Source: Amycolatopsis coloradensis (GTDB taxonomy: Bacteria; Actinomycetota; Actinomycetes; Mycobacteriales; Pseudonocardiaceae). From it: 64,000 nt of DNA. The notes below the pieces were generated by a model. That model was not told the origin of the DNA. It saw only the letters and a list, made by a program, of their open reading frames with translations, and ran no database searches. A program made the position numbers and the translations under genes. The stretch is from contig NZ_MQUQ01000015.1 of assembly GCF_001953865.1 (NCBI RefSeq), positions 604,026 to 668,025 of the forward strand, given 5' to 3'. Positions within the stretch are counted from its first letter, which is position 1, and the number at the start of each line of letters is the position of its first letter. Below are positions 35,186 through 44,014 of this stretch, piece after piece.

Positions 35186-35240
35186 TGTCGCGAAAGCCAC
35201 TTTCGGGACATCAGATGTCCCGAAAGTGGCTTTCGCGACA
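35186..35240. repeat. 55-base perfect palindrome inside the exopolysaccharide operon
   Basis: Two 27-base arms (35186-35212 and 35214-35240) are perfectly self-complementary around one central base. It lies between the asnB-like stop and the next start in the same operon, 7 bases after the stop. It could fold as a long RNA hairpin and act as terminator or attenuator, or form a DNA cruciform. The arm begins TGTCGCGAAAGCCACTTTCG. It reads like a member of a dispersed palindromic repeat family. Confidence 0.72.
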
Positions 35241-35329
35241 TGCCCGGGCAAAGGCCACTCGCGACCGAACCGAGCCGCGCGATATCTCCGCCTCCACACC
35301 TCACCTTGCCGTACCCCACTAGGAGCGAC

Positions 35330-37510
35330 GTGAAGCAGGTAGTACAGAACTACAAGAGCGGGGAGCTGGCGCTTCTCGACGTCGGAGTCCCGGCGTGCAA
35401 ACCGGGGGGTGTGCTGGTCCGCACCGCCTATTCGCTGATCTCCACCGGCACCGAGATGATGAAGGTGTCGGAGGCGAGCCTTTCCCTGGTCGGCAAGGCG
35501 AAGGCGCGGCCGGACCAGGTCGCGAAGGTGATGCAGAGCGTCGCGACGAACGGCCTGGGCGCCACCTACCGCAAGGCGATGAACAAACTCGACTCCTACA
35601 CCCCCTTGGGGTATTCGCTCTGCGGTGTGGTCGAGGAAGTCGGGCCAGGGATCGACGACGTCTCCGTCGGCGATTTCGTGGCGTGCGCCGGAAACGAGCA
35701 CGCGCTGCACTCGGAGCTGAACTGGGTGCCCAAGAACCTGTACTCCCGGGTGCCCGACGGCGTCGACCCGCGGCACGCCGCGTTCGGCACCGTCGGCTCG
35801 ATCGCGATGCAGGGCGTCCGGCGCGGTGAACCGCAGATCGGCGACATCGCGCTGGTCATCGGGCTGGGCCTGATCGGCCAGCTGGTCGTGCAGCTACTGG
35901 TCGCCTCCGGTGTCCGCGTGGTCGGCGTCGACCCGGATCCGACCCGCTGCGCGCTGGCCGAACAGCTCGGTGCGCTCAAATGCGGCGACCCGGGCTCCGG
36001 CGTCATCGACACCGCGGTCGCGGAGATCAGCGCCGGGCACGGTGTCGACCAGGTATATCTCGCCGCGGGCGGCAGCACGAACGAGCCGGTGGAGCTGGCC
36101 GCGAAGCTGAGCCGCGACCGCGGCCGGGTGATCGACATCGGCAAATGCTCGCTGAACCTGCCGTGGAACGCCTACTACGAAAAGGAACTCGACGTCCGGT
36201 TCTCCCGCTCGTACGGCCCCGGCCGCTACGACCCGGAGTACGAACTCGAGGGTCGCGACTACCCGATCGGCCAGGTCCGCTGGACCGAACGCCGCAACCT
36301 CGAATGCGTCATCGACCTGATGGGCAGCGGCCGTCTCGACGTCGAGCCGCTGATCTCGCACGTCTCGGACTTCTCCGACGCCGTCGAGACGTACCGGAAG
36401 CTGAACGAGGGCGAGCTCAAGGCCGTCGCGGTGCTGTTCGAGTACGAGAAGCGTGCCGCCGCCACGACCGAGCAGGTCACCTCGGTTTCCGTGCCGAAGC
36501 CCTCGGCCGTTCGTGCGGCGCCGAAGGCAGGCGGCGTGCGGATCGGGTTCATCGGAGCGGGCAACTACGCGTCCTCCATGCTCCTGCCGCAGCTGGCGGA
36601 GATGGAGCATGTCCACCTCACCGAGGTCGTCACCACCTCCGCGCTCTCGGGCGCGAACGCCAAGCGCAAGTTCGGGTTCGCCCGCGCCACCACCGATCTC
36701 GACACGATGCTCGCGGACTCCGCGATCGACGCCGTGTTCATCGTGACCCGGCACAGCTCGCACGCCGAGCTGACCCGGCGGGCGCTGCTCGCGGGCAAGG
36801 CCGTCTTCGTCGAGAAGCCCCTCGCGCTGTCGGAGAAGGAACTCGAGATCGTGCTCGGCGCGATCGAGGAGTCCGGCAACGACCGGCTGCAGGTCGGCTT
36901 CAATCGCCGGTTCGCCCCGCTGCTGAACGAATCGGTGCTCCACTTCGGACCGCGGATCGGCCCGGCTTCCGTGCGATACCTGGTCAACGCCGGTCAGCTC
37001 GACGCGGGCAGCTGGTACAACCAGTCCGACAGCGAGGGTTCGCGGTTCGCGGGCGAGGGCGGGCACTTCATCGACACGGTCAGCTGGCTACTCGGGTCCG
37101 ATCCGGTCTCGGTGTACGCCACCGCGACCCCGGGGCACCAAGACCTCCAGATCCTGCTGCGCCACCCGGACGGCTCGACCGCGTCGATCGCGTACACCAC
37201 CAGCGGCTCGTCGGCGTTTCCCAAGGAAACGATCGACGTCACCGCCGACGGCAAGGTGCTGAAGTTCGACGACTTCGCGCGCGCGTCGGTGTTCGGCCGC
37301 AAGAAGTGGGCCAGCTCCCGCATCCCCAAGGGCCGTGACAAGGGCCAGGCCGCCGAACTCGAAGCGTTCGTCAACGCGCTGAAGACCGGGGTGTCGATGC
37401 CGGTGTCCGTCGACTCGCTCGTCTCGACCACGCTGGCCACGCTCGCGGTCAACCGCAGCCTCGAAACCGGGGCGCCGGTGCGGATCAACGCCAAGGAAGG
37501 GCTCGGCTGA
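35330..37510 (+). CDS. Two-domain oxidoreductase: Zn-type alcohol dehydrogenase fused to Gfo/Idh/MocA
   Basis: This is a 726-residue fusion. The N-terminal half is a medium-chain dehydrogenase with the Rossmann motif IGLGLIGQ around residue 180. The C-terminal half, from about residue 400, is a Gfo/Idh/MocA dehydrogenase beginning RIGFIGAGNYA. The GTG start at 35330 has AGGAG upstream. Such fusions recur in polysaccharide loci beside heparinase-like proteins, as here: the next gene overlaps by TGATG. It is likely to oxidise or reduce a sugar intermediate; the substrate is unknown. Confidence 0.82.
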   Translation: MKQVVQNYKSGELALLDVGVPACKPGGVLVRTAYSLISTGTEMMKVSEASLSLVGKAKARPDQVAKVMQSVATNGLGATYRKAMNKLDSYTPLGYSLCGVVEEVGPGIDDVSVGDFVACAGNEHALHSELNWVPKNLYSRVPDGVDPRHAAFGTVGSIAMQGVRRGEPQIGDIALVIGLGLIGQLVVQLLVASGVRVVGVDPDPTRCALAEQLGALKCGDPGSGVIDTAVAEISAGHGVDQVYLAAGGSTNEPVELAAKLSRDRGRVIDIGKCSLNLPWNAYYEKELDVRFSRSYGPGRYDPEYELEGRDYPIGQVRWTERRNLECVIDLMGSGRLDVEPLISHVSDFSDAVETYRKLNEGELKAVAVLFEYEKRAAATTEQVTSVSVPKPSAVRAAPKAGGVRIGFIGAGNYASSMLLPQLAEMEHVHLTEVVTTSALSGANAKRKFGFARATTDLDTMLADSAIDAVFIVTRHSSHAELTRRALLAGKAVFVEKPLALSEKELEIVLGAIEESGNDRLQVGFNRRFAPLLNESVLHFGPRIGPASVRYLVNAGQLDAGSWYNQSDSEGSRFAGEGGHFIDTVSWLLGSDPVSVYATATPGHQDLQILLRHPDGSTASIAYTTSGSSAFPKETIDVTADGKVLKFDDFARASVFGRKKWASSRIPKGRDKGQAAELEAFVNALKTGVSMPVSVDSLVSTTLATLAVNRSLETGAPVRINAKEGLG

Positions 37511-39456
37511 TGGATCCGTCCTGGTACCTGCGAAGACTGTCGCGGATGGGGCCCGCCGAGATCGCGGGCCGGGTCACCGACGTCGTGCGCAAACGCCAGT
37601 GGCGCGGGGTCGCGGGCGAGCAGGCGGCCTGGCTGCCGGACCGGCGGTTCACGCGGGTGCCGGGCGAAGACGTCCTCGCCGCCGTCTCCGGCGAGGCGGT
37701 CAAGGACCTGCTCGTCAAGGCGGACCGGCTCATGGACGGCCGCGCCGAGTACTTCGGCGTCGAGCGGGACGACCTCGTCGACCCGGACTGGTCGTACGAC
37801 CCTAAGACCGGTCGACGCGCACCGTCCGATGTGTACTCCTTCGACATCCCGTATCGGAGCGAAGACGCTGTCGGCGACATCAAGCAGATCTGGGAGCCGT
37901 CGCGGCACCAGCACCTCACCGTGCTGGCCGCCGCGTACGCCCTGACCGGTGAGGACCGGTACGCCGAGCGTGTCGCCGCGCACCTGAAGTCCTGGTGGGC
38001 GGCGAACCCGCCGATGCGCGGGGTGCACTGGGTCAGCGGGATCGAACTCGGCATCCGGCTGCTGTCGTGGGTGTGGGTCCGGCGGCTGCTCGACGGCTGG
38101 GTGCGGGCACCGGCGCTGTTCGAGGACAACCCGGTGGCGCTCAACCAGATCTGGCATCACCAGCGCTGGCTGGCCGCGTTCCCGAGCCGGGGTTCGTCGG
38201 CGAACAACCACGTGATCGCCGAGGACGCCGGGCAGCTCGCGGCCGCCTGCGCGTTCGGCTGGTTCCCGGAATCGGTCCAGTGGCGGGATTCGGCACTGGC
38301 GTCGCTGGACAAAATGGTGCGGCACAACACCTTCGACTCCGGTGTCAACCGTGAACTCGCCACCGAGTATCACGGCCTCGTCCTGGAACTCGGGCTCGCC
38401 GGGGCGCTGGAGGCGAAGGCCGCCGGTGTCGCGGTGCCCGAGTCGACCTGGCTCGTGCTGCTGCGGATGACCGACGCGCTGGCGTCCATGGTGGACAATC
38501 GGCTGCGGCCGCCGCGGCAAGGCGACGCCGACGACGGCTTCGGCCTCATCGTCGACGGTGACGAGACCAGTCGCTGGGCGTCGCTGCTCAACACCGGGTC
38601 AGTCCTTTTCGGACGGTTGGACTGGTGGCCGGAGGTTCGCGGCGGGGACGTCCGCACTCCGCTGTTCTCCGTGCTGGTCAAGGACATCCAGGTCCGCTCG
38701 AAGCGTCCGGTCCGGCGCCGGGACGACTTCGCCGACGCCGGGATGACCATCCTGCGTGACGGCGAGATCTGGTGCCGCTGCGACGGCGGGCCGCACGGCT
38801 TCCTGTCCATCGCCGCGCACGCGCACGCGGACGCGCTCTCGGTCGAGGTCCGGCACGACGGTGTCGACATCCTCGCCGACCCCGGAACCTACTGCTACCA
38901 CGGCGAACCGAAGTGGCGGACGTACTTCCGGTCGACGGCCGCGCACAACACGCTCGAACTCTCCCGTGCCGACCAGTCCGTGTCCGGTGGCCCGTTCCTG
39001 TGGACGAAGCACGCCGTCACCACCGTGATCGCGGCCGGGACGCCGTCACGCTGGAGTGCCGAACACGACGGCTACGCCCCGGTGGTCCATCAACGGTCGG
39101 TGGAGCTGGAGGACTCGACGCTGCGGATCGTGGACGAGGTCCGCGGCGGTGAGGCACAGCCATGCCGTCTCGCGTTCCACTTCGGCCCGGCCGTCGAGGT
39201 CGTGCTTTCCGGCGGGACGGCGACGCTGTCCTGGACGGTCGACGGCCAGGAGCGGACGGCTTCGCTCGCGCTGCCGCCCGAATTACGATGGTCGGCGCAT
39301 CGCGGCGAGACCGGACCGCCGCTCGGCTGGTACTCGGCCGGGTTCGGCCGCCGCGAGCCCGCGTGGACGGTGCTCGGAGCCGGAACCGCCGGCGCCGGGG
39401 GCACGTTGTCCACCCGGCTCACCTTCGACACAGGTAACGAGGATCCCCCATCGTGA
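37510..39456 (+). CDS. Heparinase II/III / alginate-lyase family protein
   Basis: This 648-residue protein has an all-alpha toroid first half (helical repeats with the SSANNHVIAEDAGQ motif, Asn/His typical of the alginate-lyase/heparinase active site) followed from about residue 400 by a heparinase II/III-like beta domain (AAHAHADALSVEVRHDGVDILADPGTYCYHG). There is no signal peptide, so it is probably cytosolic or exported atypically. The family cleaves uronate-containing polymers by beta-elimination. It is coupled to both neighbours (TGATG, GTGA), and pairing with the fused oxidoreductase suggests polymer or repeat-unit editing. Confidence 0.85.
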   Translation: MDPSWYLRRLSRMGPAEIAGRVTDVVRKRQWRGVAGEQAAWLPDRRFTRVPGEDVLAAVSGEAVKDLLVKADRLMDGRAEYFGVERDDLVDPDWSYDPKTGRRAPSDVYSFDIPYRSEDAVGDIKQIWEPSRHQHLTVLAAAYALTGEDRYAERVAAHLKSWWAANPPMRGVHWVSGIELGIRLLSWVWVRRLLDGWVRAPALFEDNPVALNQIWHHQRWLAAFPSRGSSANNHVIAEDAGQLAAACAFGWFPESVQWRDSALASLDKMVRHNTFDSGVNRELATEYHGLVLELGLAGALEAKAAGVAVPESTWLVLLRMTDALASMVDNRLRPPRQGDADDGFGLIVDGDETSRWASLLNTGSVLFGRLDWWPEVRGGDVRTPLFSVLVKDIQVRSKRPVRRRDDFADAGMTILRDGEIWCRCDGGPHGFLSIAAHAHADALSVEVRHDGVDILADPGTYCYHGEPKWRTYFRSTAAHNTLELSRADQSVSGGPFLWTKHAVTTVIAAGTPSRWSAEHDGYAPVVHQRSVELEDSTLRIVDEVRGGEAQPCRLAFHFGPAVEVVLSGGTATLSWTVDGQERTASLALPPELRWSAHRGETGPPLGWYSAGFGRREPAWTVLGAGTAGAGGTLSTRLTFDTGNEDPPS

Positions 39457-40982
39457 CCGCACGATCGCATCGTCTCCGCCGGGCAGCGCTAGTGGTGCTG
39501 CTCGGCCCGCTGGCGCTCGTCTCCTGCACCACCCCGGCCGACGAGGCCGGGCCCGGACCGGATCCGGCGAAGGCGCCGTCCGGTTCGACAGCGCGGGTGT
39601 GCGACAAGTTGCCGCCGGGTCCGGCGGAGGCGCCGGCGGGGGCGGTGAAGATCGATCCGGCGGTGCCGGGCGACCTCGCCGCGAAAACGCGGTCGAGCCC
39701 GCCCGGGACGACGTTCTGGCTGGCACCGGGCACGCACAAACTCGGCGACGACCGCTACGACCAGGTCAACCCGAAGGTGGGCAACGTCTACCTGGGCGGC
39801 CCGCAAGCGGTGCTCGACGGCCGGAAGATCAACCAGTACGCGTTCTCCGGCGACGCCACCGACGTCAAGATCCAGAACCTGACCGTGCGGGGCTTCGCCG
39901 CACCGCACGACGAGGGCGTGGTCAACCACGATTCGGCCGACGGCTGGGTCATCGAGCACAGCGCCGTCCAGGACAACGACGGCGCGGCGCTGATGGCGGG
40001 CGCGCGGCAGCAGGTCCGGGGGAACTGCCTGCGGCGCAACGGGCAGTACGGGATGAACGCGTACGCGCAGAGCAACAAGATCACCGGTCTCGTCGTCGAG
40101 GGCAACGAGATCACCGGGAACAACACCGGTGACTGGGAAAGCAAGATCGACGGCTGCGGCTGCACCGGCGGGATCAAGTTCTGGTCGGTCGACGGCGCCG
40201 ACATCCGGGGCAACTGGGTGCACGACAACCGCGGTGTCGGGCTGTGGGCCGACACGAACAACAACGACTTCCGCATCGAGGGCAACGTCATCGAGAACAA
40301 CGACGGCTCCGCCCTGATGTACGAGACCAGCTACAACGCCGTCATCAGCGGCAACACCATCCGCCGCAACAACTGGGTGGACGGCAAGGGCTACATCGAC
40401 CGCGGCGACAGCTTTCCGGTGGCGTCGATCTACATCTCCGAGTCCGGCGGCGAGCCGAGGGTGAAGGCCCGCACGGACAAACTGGAGATCTCCGGCAACT
40501 CGTTCGAGAACAACTGGAACGGCGTCACCCTGTGGGAGAACTCCGACCGGTACTGCAACAGCCCGGCCAACACGTCGTCCGGCTCCTGCACGCGATTGGT
40601 GCCAGAACAGGCGAAATGCGCCCAGCCCGGGATCGCGTCGGGCCCGCTGAACGCCGACTGCCGGTGGAAGACCCAGCGCGTCGAGATCCACCACAACCGG
40701 TTCGCGCTCGACCCGGCCGTCGCCAACTGCGAAGAAAGCTGCGCGCGGATGGCGATGCTCGCGAACTTCGGCACGTTCCCGGAGTGGTCGCCGTACAAGG
40801 GCGAGGTCGTCCAGCGGGCGATCACCTTCGACCAGGGCAACCGGTTCTACGACAACACCTACTCCGGGCCGTGGAACTTCGTGGGCTTCGAGCCGAGCCG
40901 GGTGCTGGGCTTCGGTGAATGGCAGGGCGCGCCGTACCGTCAGGACCAGGGCAGCAAGTTCACGCGTGCGGGAGGTGGCTGA
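39453..40982 (+). CDS. Right-handed parallel beta-helix lipoprotein (copy 1)
   Basis: This 509-residue lipoprotein has the lipobox LVSC at Cys25. The mature part is a right-handed parallel beta-helix built from repeats with Asn/Asp ladders (GNEITGNNTGDWE, GLWADTNNNDF, EGNVIENNDGSALMYE). Cysteine-rich insertions occur (GCGCTGG, CNSPANTSSGSC, DCRWKTQRV). Two paralogues lie at 45103-46548 and 46605-48104. The fold is that of pectate lyases, alginate C5-epimerases and phage tailspikes; the catalytic residues of AlgG are not seen. It probably binds or edits the exported polymer while anchored to the membrane. It overlaps the upstream gene in GTGA. Confidence 0.82.
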   Translation: MTARSHRLRRAALVVLLGPLALVSCTTPADEAGPGPDPAKAPSGSTARVCDKLPPGPAEAPAGAVKIDPAVPGDLAAKTRSSPPGTTFWLAPGTHKLGDDRYDQVNPKVGNVYLGGPQAVLDGRKINQYAFSGDATDVKIQNLTVRGFAAPHDEGVVNHDSADGWVIEHSAVQDNDGAALMAGARQQVRGNCLRRNGQYGMNAYAQSNKITGLVVEGNEITGNNTGDWESKIDGCGCTGGIKFWSVDGADIRGNWVHDNRGVGLWADTNNNDFRIEGNVIENNDGSALMYETSYNAVISGNTIRRNNWVDGKGYIDRGDSFPVASIYISESGGEPRVKARTDKLEISGNSFENNWNGVTLWENSDRYCNSPANTSSGSCTRLVPEQAKCAQPGIASGPLNADCRWKTQRVEIHHNRFALDPAVANCEESCARMAMLANFGTFPEWSPYKGEVVQRAITFDQGNRFYDNTYSGPWNFVGFEPSRVLGFGEWQGAPYRQDQGSKFTRAGGG

Positions 40983-40983
40983 C

Positions 40984-42204
40984 ATGCTCGATCCCGCGGT
41001 CCGGGCCGAAGCGGCGATTCGCCGGAGCACGCCCAAGGCGGTCGGTATCGCCTGGACGTTGCTGATCGTCAACACCCTGGGCTCGACCGGCGCGAAGACG
41101 GTCATCCCGCTGCCGAGGTCGGTCAGCCAGCTGATCACCATGGGCGCGCTGGGCGCCGCCTTCCTGATCGCGCTGGCACTCAACAGCAGGCTGCGGGTCA
41201 GGCCGAGCGCCTATCTCTTCCTGCTCACGCTGTTGCTGGTGCTGAGCATCGTCGCGAGCCTGAACCTGGAAGGCGGGTTCGGCGCGCTGTTCCGCTGCTT
41301 CCGGTTCACCCTCTTCCTCAGCACCCTGTGGTTGCTGACCCGCTGGTGGGACGGTGGTCTCGACCTCGTCCGCCAGCACATCCGCACCTACGGCGCGGTG
41401 CTGGTGACGGTGGTGATCGGATTCGCGCTGAGCCCGGGCAACGCGATGCCGTTCGAGTACGGCGGGCGGCTCACCGGAACGCTGTGGCCGTTGACGCCGC
41501 CGCAGGTCGGCCAGTACGCGGCCGTCGTCATCGGCCTCACGACCCTGTTGTGGCTCGGCGGGAAACTGGACCGGCGGAACGCGCTGATCGTCATCGTCCC
41601 GACCTTCGGCATCCTGCTGCTGACCCACACCCGCACCGCGATGCTCGGCCTGGTCGCCGGGACCATCGTGGCGCTGATGTCGCAATGGATGTCCAGCGCC
41701 CGGGCCCGCAAGGTGTTCACCGGACTGGTCCTCGGCGGGGTGTTCGCCGTGGTGGTGCTGGGCGGGCTGCTCCAGACGTGGTTCCTGCGGGGACAGTCCG
41801 AGGAGAACTTTTCCAGCCTCACGGGCCGGGCGAAGGTGTGGGACGCGCTGCTCGACGCGCCGCGCACGACGCTGGAGTACCTGTTCGGCGTCGGCCTGAC
41901 CGACAAGTCTTACGACGGGCTCCCGATCGACAGCAGCTGGCTCGCGGTCTACCACGAGCAGGGTTTCGTCGGGATCGCGATCGTGGCGGCGTTCCTGCTC
42001 GTGCTGGTCGTGGTCGCGGTGCTGCGGCCGCCGTCGCCCGCCAGGGCGTGCGCGATCTTCCTGATCACCTACTGTCTTTCCGCCTCCTACACCGAGGCGG
42101 GCCTCGGCGACGCGTCGCCGTACCTGCTGCACCTGGCCCTGGCCGCGTCGCTACTGGTGCGAGTGCCCGCCGACGAACCCGAGTTCCTCAAGGAGACGGC
42201 GTGA
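40984..42204 (+). CDS. O-antigen ligase/polymerase-like membrane protein
   Basis: This 406-residue multi-spanning protein has at least ten hydrophobic segments and one large soluble loop (about residues 275-320) near the end with a conserved-looking RGQSEENFSSLTGRAKVW, the arrangement of Wzy polymerases and WaaL-type ligases. I start at ATG 40984 because GGAGG lies 6-10 bases upstream. It is the best candidate for the polymer-chain polymerase. It overlaps the next gene in GTGA. Confidence 0.8.
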   Translation: MLDPAVRAEAAIRRSTPKAVGIAWTLLIVNTLGSTGAKTVIPLPRSVSQLITMGALGAAFLIALALNSRLRVRPSAYLFLLTLLLVLSIVASLNLEGGFGALFRCFRFTLFLSTLWLLTRWWDGGLDLVRQHIRTYGAVLVTVVIGFALSPGNAMPFEYGGRLTGTLWPLTPPQVGQYAAVVIGLTTLLWLGGKLDRRNALIVIVPTFGILLLTHTRTAMLGLVAGTIVALMSQWMSSARARKVFTGLVLGGVFAVVVLGGLLQTWFLRGQSEENFSSLTGRAKVWDALLDAPRTTLEYLFGVGLTDKSYDGLPIDSSWLAVYHEQGFVGIAIVAAFLLVLVVVAVLRPPSPARACAIFLITYCLSASYTEAGLGDASPYLLHLALAASLLVRVPADEPEFLKETA

Positions 42205-43382
42205 AGGTCCTCGTGATCCACAATCGGTACAGATCCGAGCAGCCGAGCGGTGAGAACAACGTCGTCGACCAGGAGATCGCGCTGCTGGCCGAGGCCGGGC
42301 ACGACGTCGGCCTGTTCGAGCGGCGCAGCGACGACATCGCGGAGATGTCCTTGCCGCGCAAGGCCGTCGTCCCGCTCCAGGTGCCGTGGAACCGCGCCGT
42401 GCGCGCGGAACTCGCCCGGCGCCTCGCCGACGACCGGCCGGACGTCGTCCACATCCACAACACGTTCCCGCTGCTGTCGCCTTCGGTGCTGGCCGCTTGT
42501 GCCGAGGCAGGTGTGCCGACGGTCGCGACCGTGCACAACTACACCCTGATCTGCCCGCCCGGCACGCTGTACCGCGAGGGCTACATCTGCACCGACTGCG
42601 TGGGACGCACGCCGATCCCGGCCGTGCGGCACGGGTGTTATCGCGGCTCGGGGCTCGCCACCGTGCCGATGGCCGCGAGCCTGATGCTGAACCGCAACCG
42701 CTGGTGGACCGGGGTTTCGCGGTTCTTCTGCATCTCGCGGGCGCAACGCGAGGTGCTGATCGCCGCCGGGATGCCCGCCGAGCGGCTCGCGGTGAAGTAC
42801 AACTTCGTCGCCGATCCGGGCAAGACGCGCAAGGGCGCGGGGGAGCATGTGCTGTTCCTCGGCCGGATCACCGAGGAAAAGGGCATCGGCCTGCTGATGA
42901 AGGCCTGGGACCGGCTCACCGCGGTGGGCGGCCCGCTGCCGCCGCTCGTGATCGCGGGCACCGGTCCGATGCAGGACGAGGTCGCGCGCTGGGCACACGG
43001 CCGCGACGACGTCCGCTATGTCGGGCTCCAGTCCAAAGAGGAGTGCCGGGATCTGATCGCCCGCTCGAACGCCGTCGTCGCCCCCTCGGAATGGCTGGAG
43101 GCGTTCGGCCTGGTCGTGGTCGAGGCGATGGCAGCCGGTGTCCCGACCGTCGCCGCGGGCCACGGCGCCTTCCGCGAACTGGTGGAAGACGGCGTCACCG
43201 GCCTGCTGCACGAGCCCGGCGACCCCGAGTCGCTCGCGGCACGGCTGCGGGAGGTCGTCGGCGACGCCGAGCGGAACCAGGAGATGGGCTGGGCGGCCAG
43301 ACTGGTGTACGAGCAGGAGTTCACGCCGAAGATCGGCCTCGAACGGCTGATCGGCGGCTACCAGGCCGCGATCGACGCGTGA
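42201..43382 (+). CDS. Glycosyltransferase family 4
   Basis: This 393-residue GT4 glycosyltransferase begins with VKVLVIHNRYRSEQPSG, has a cysteine motif CTDCVGRTPIPAVRHGC in the acceptor domain, and ends with EAFGLVVVEAMAAGVPTVAAGHG, the EX7E region. The GTG start is set by GGAG (AAGGAGACGGC) and by overlap with the polymerase stop. It adds a sugar to a lipid-linked acceptor in the cytosol; the specific linkage is unknown. Confidence 0.87.
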   Translation: MKVLVIHNRYRSEQPSGENNVVDQEIALLAEAGHDVGLFERRSDDIAEMSLPRKAVVPLQVPWNRAVRAELARRLADDRPDVVHIHNTFPLLSPSVLAACAEAGVPTVATVHNYTLICPPGTLYREGYICTDCVGRTPIPAVRHGCYRGSGLATVPMAASLMLNRNRWWTGVSRFFCISRAQREVLIAAGMPAERLAVKYNFVADPGKTRKGAGEHVLFLGRITEEKGIGLLMKAWDRLTAVGGPLPPLVIAGTGPMQDEVARWAHGRDDVRYVGLQSKEECRDLIARSNAVVAPSEWLEAFGLVVVEAMAAGVPTVAAGHGAFRELVEDGVTGLLHEPGDPESLAARLREVVGDAERNQEMGWAARLVYEQEFTPKIGLERLIGGYQAAIDA

Positions 43383-44014
43383 TCACTGGTCCGCCCGCAC
43401 TCCCGCCGCGGGCGCGGGTCCCACTCTGGGCTCTGGGCGCCTTCGGTTTCCTCGTCGCCCTTGTCCTCGGCTTGCGCTATGCCGGGACCTCCCACACCGC
43501 CGGACTGGACGCCCTCGTGTTGCCGGTCGTCGACCGCGTCGAAGGCCCGCTCTGGTATCTGGCGACCGCGATCGACTTCGCGGGCGAACCGGTGGGCGCC
43601 GTGGTGGTGATCGCGCTGTTCGGCTGGCTGTGCCTGCGGCACCGGCGGCCGCGAATGGCGATCCTGATGGTGGTCGCCTCCGGGGTGACGGTGGCGCTGA
43701 CCACCGGACTGAAACCCCTGACCGGCAGGCTGATCCACGGTGAGTTCCTTTCCTATCCCAGCGGGCACACGGCTTTCGCGGTGACCGTGGCGACGGTCGT
43801 CGCGCTGCTGGTGATCGACGTACGTGATCTCGGCCCTGTCGGCGGTGCTTGGGTGCTGGTGGGGCTGGTCGCGTTCGCGGGGCTCGCGATGGGGTGGGCC
43901 GAGGTGGCGCTGGGGGCGCACTATCCGACGGACACTTTCGGGGGTTTCGGGGTGGCTGTCGCGGTGGTGCCGGTGGTGGGGTGGGCGGTGGACCGGCTCA
44001 CGCGGCCCGCATGA
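43379..44014 (+). CDS. PAP2-family membrane phosphatase
   Basis: This 211-residue six-helix protein has PAP2 motifs: KPLTGR around 112-117 (motif 1), PSGHT at 127-131 (motif 2 histidine) and a final region ending GAHYPTD (motif 3). Such enzymes remove phosphate from undecaprenyl diphosphate or related lipids, recycling the carrier after polymer release. The GTG start overlaps the previous stop. The 3' end overlaps the convergent gene by 17 bases. It is the last gene of the rightward operon. Confidence 0.86.
   Translation: MITGPPALPPRARVPLWALGAFGFLVALVLGLRYAGTSHTAGLDALVLPVVDRVEGPLWYLATAIDFAGEPVGAVVVIALFGWLCLRHRRPRMAILMVVASGVTVALTTGLKPLTGRLIHGEFLSYPSGHTAFAVTVATVVALLVIDVRDLGPVGGAWVLVGLVAFAGLAMGWAEVALGAHYPTDTFGGFGVAVAVVPVVGWAVDRLTRPA

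Noticed and set aside
35186..35240. CRISPR repeat or insertion-sequence end
   Set aside because: It is a single palindrome with no spacer array, no transposase and no direct target duplication visible around it.
39453..40982. Phage tailspike or pectate lyase
   Set aside because: The beta-helix fold is shared, but the lipoprotein signal, paralogues and polysaccharide operon make a polymer-editing role more likely; no phage genes are near.
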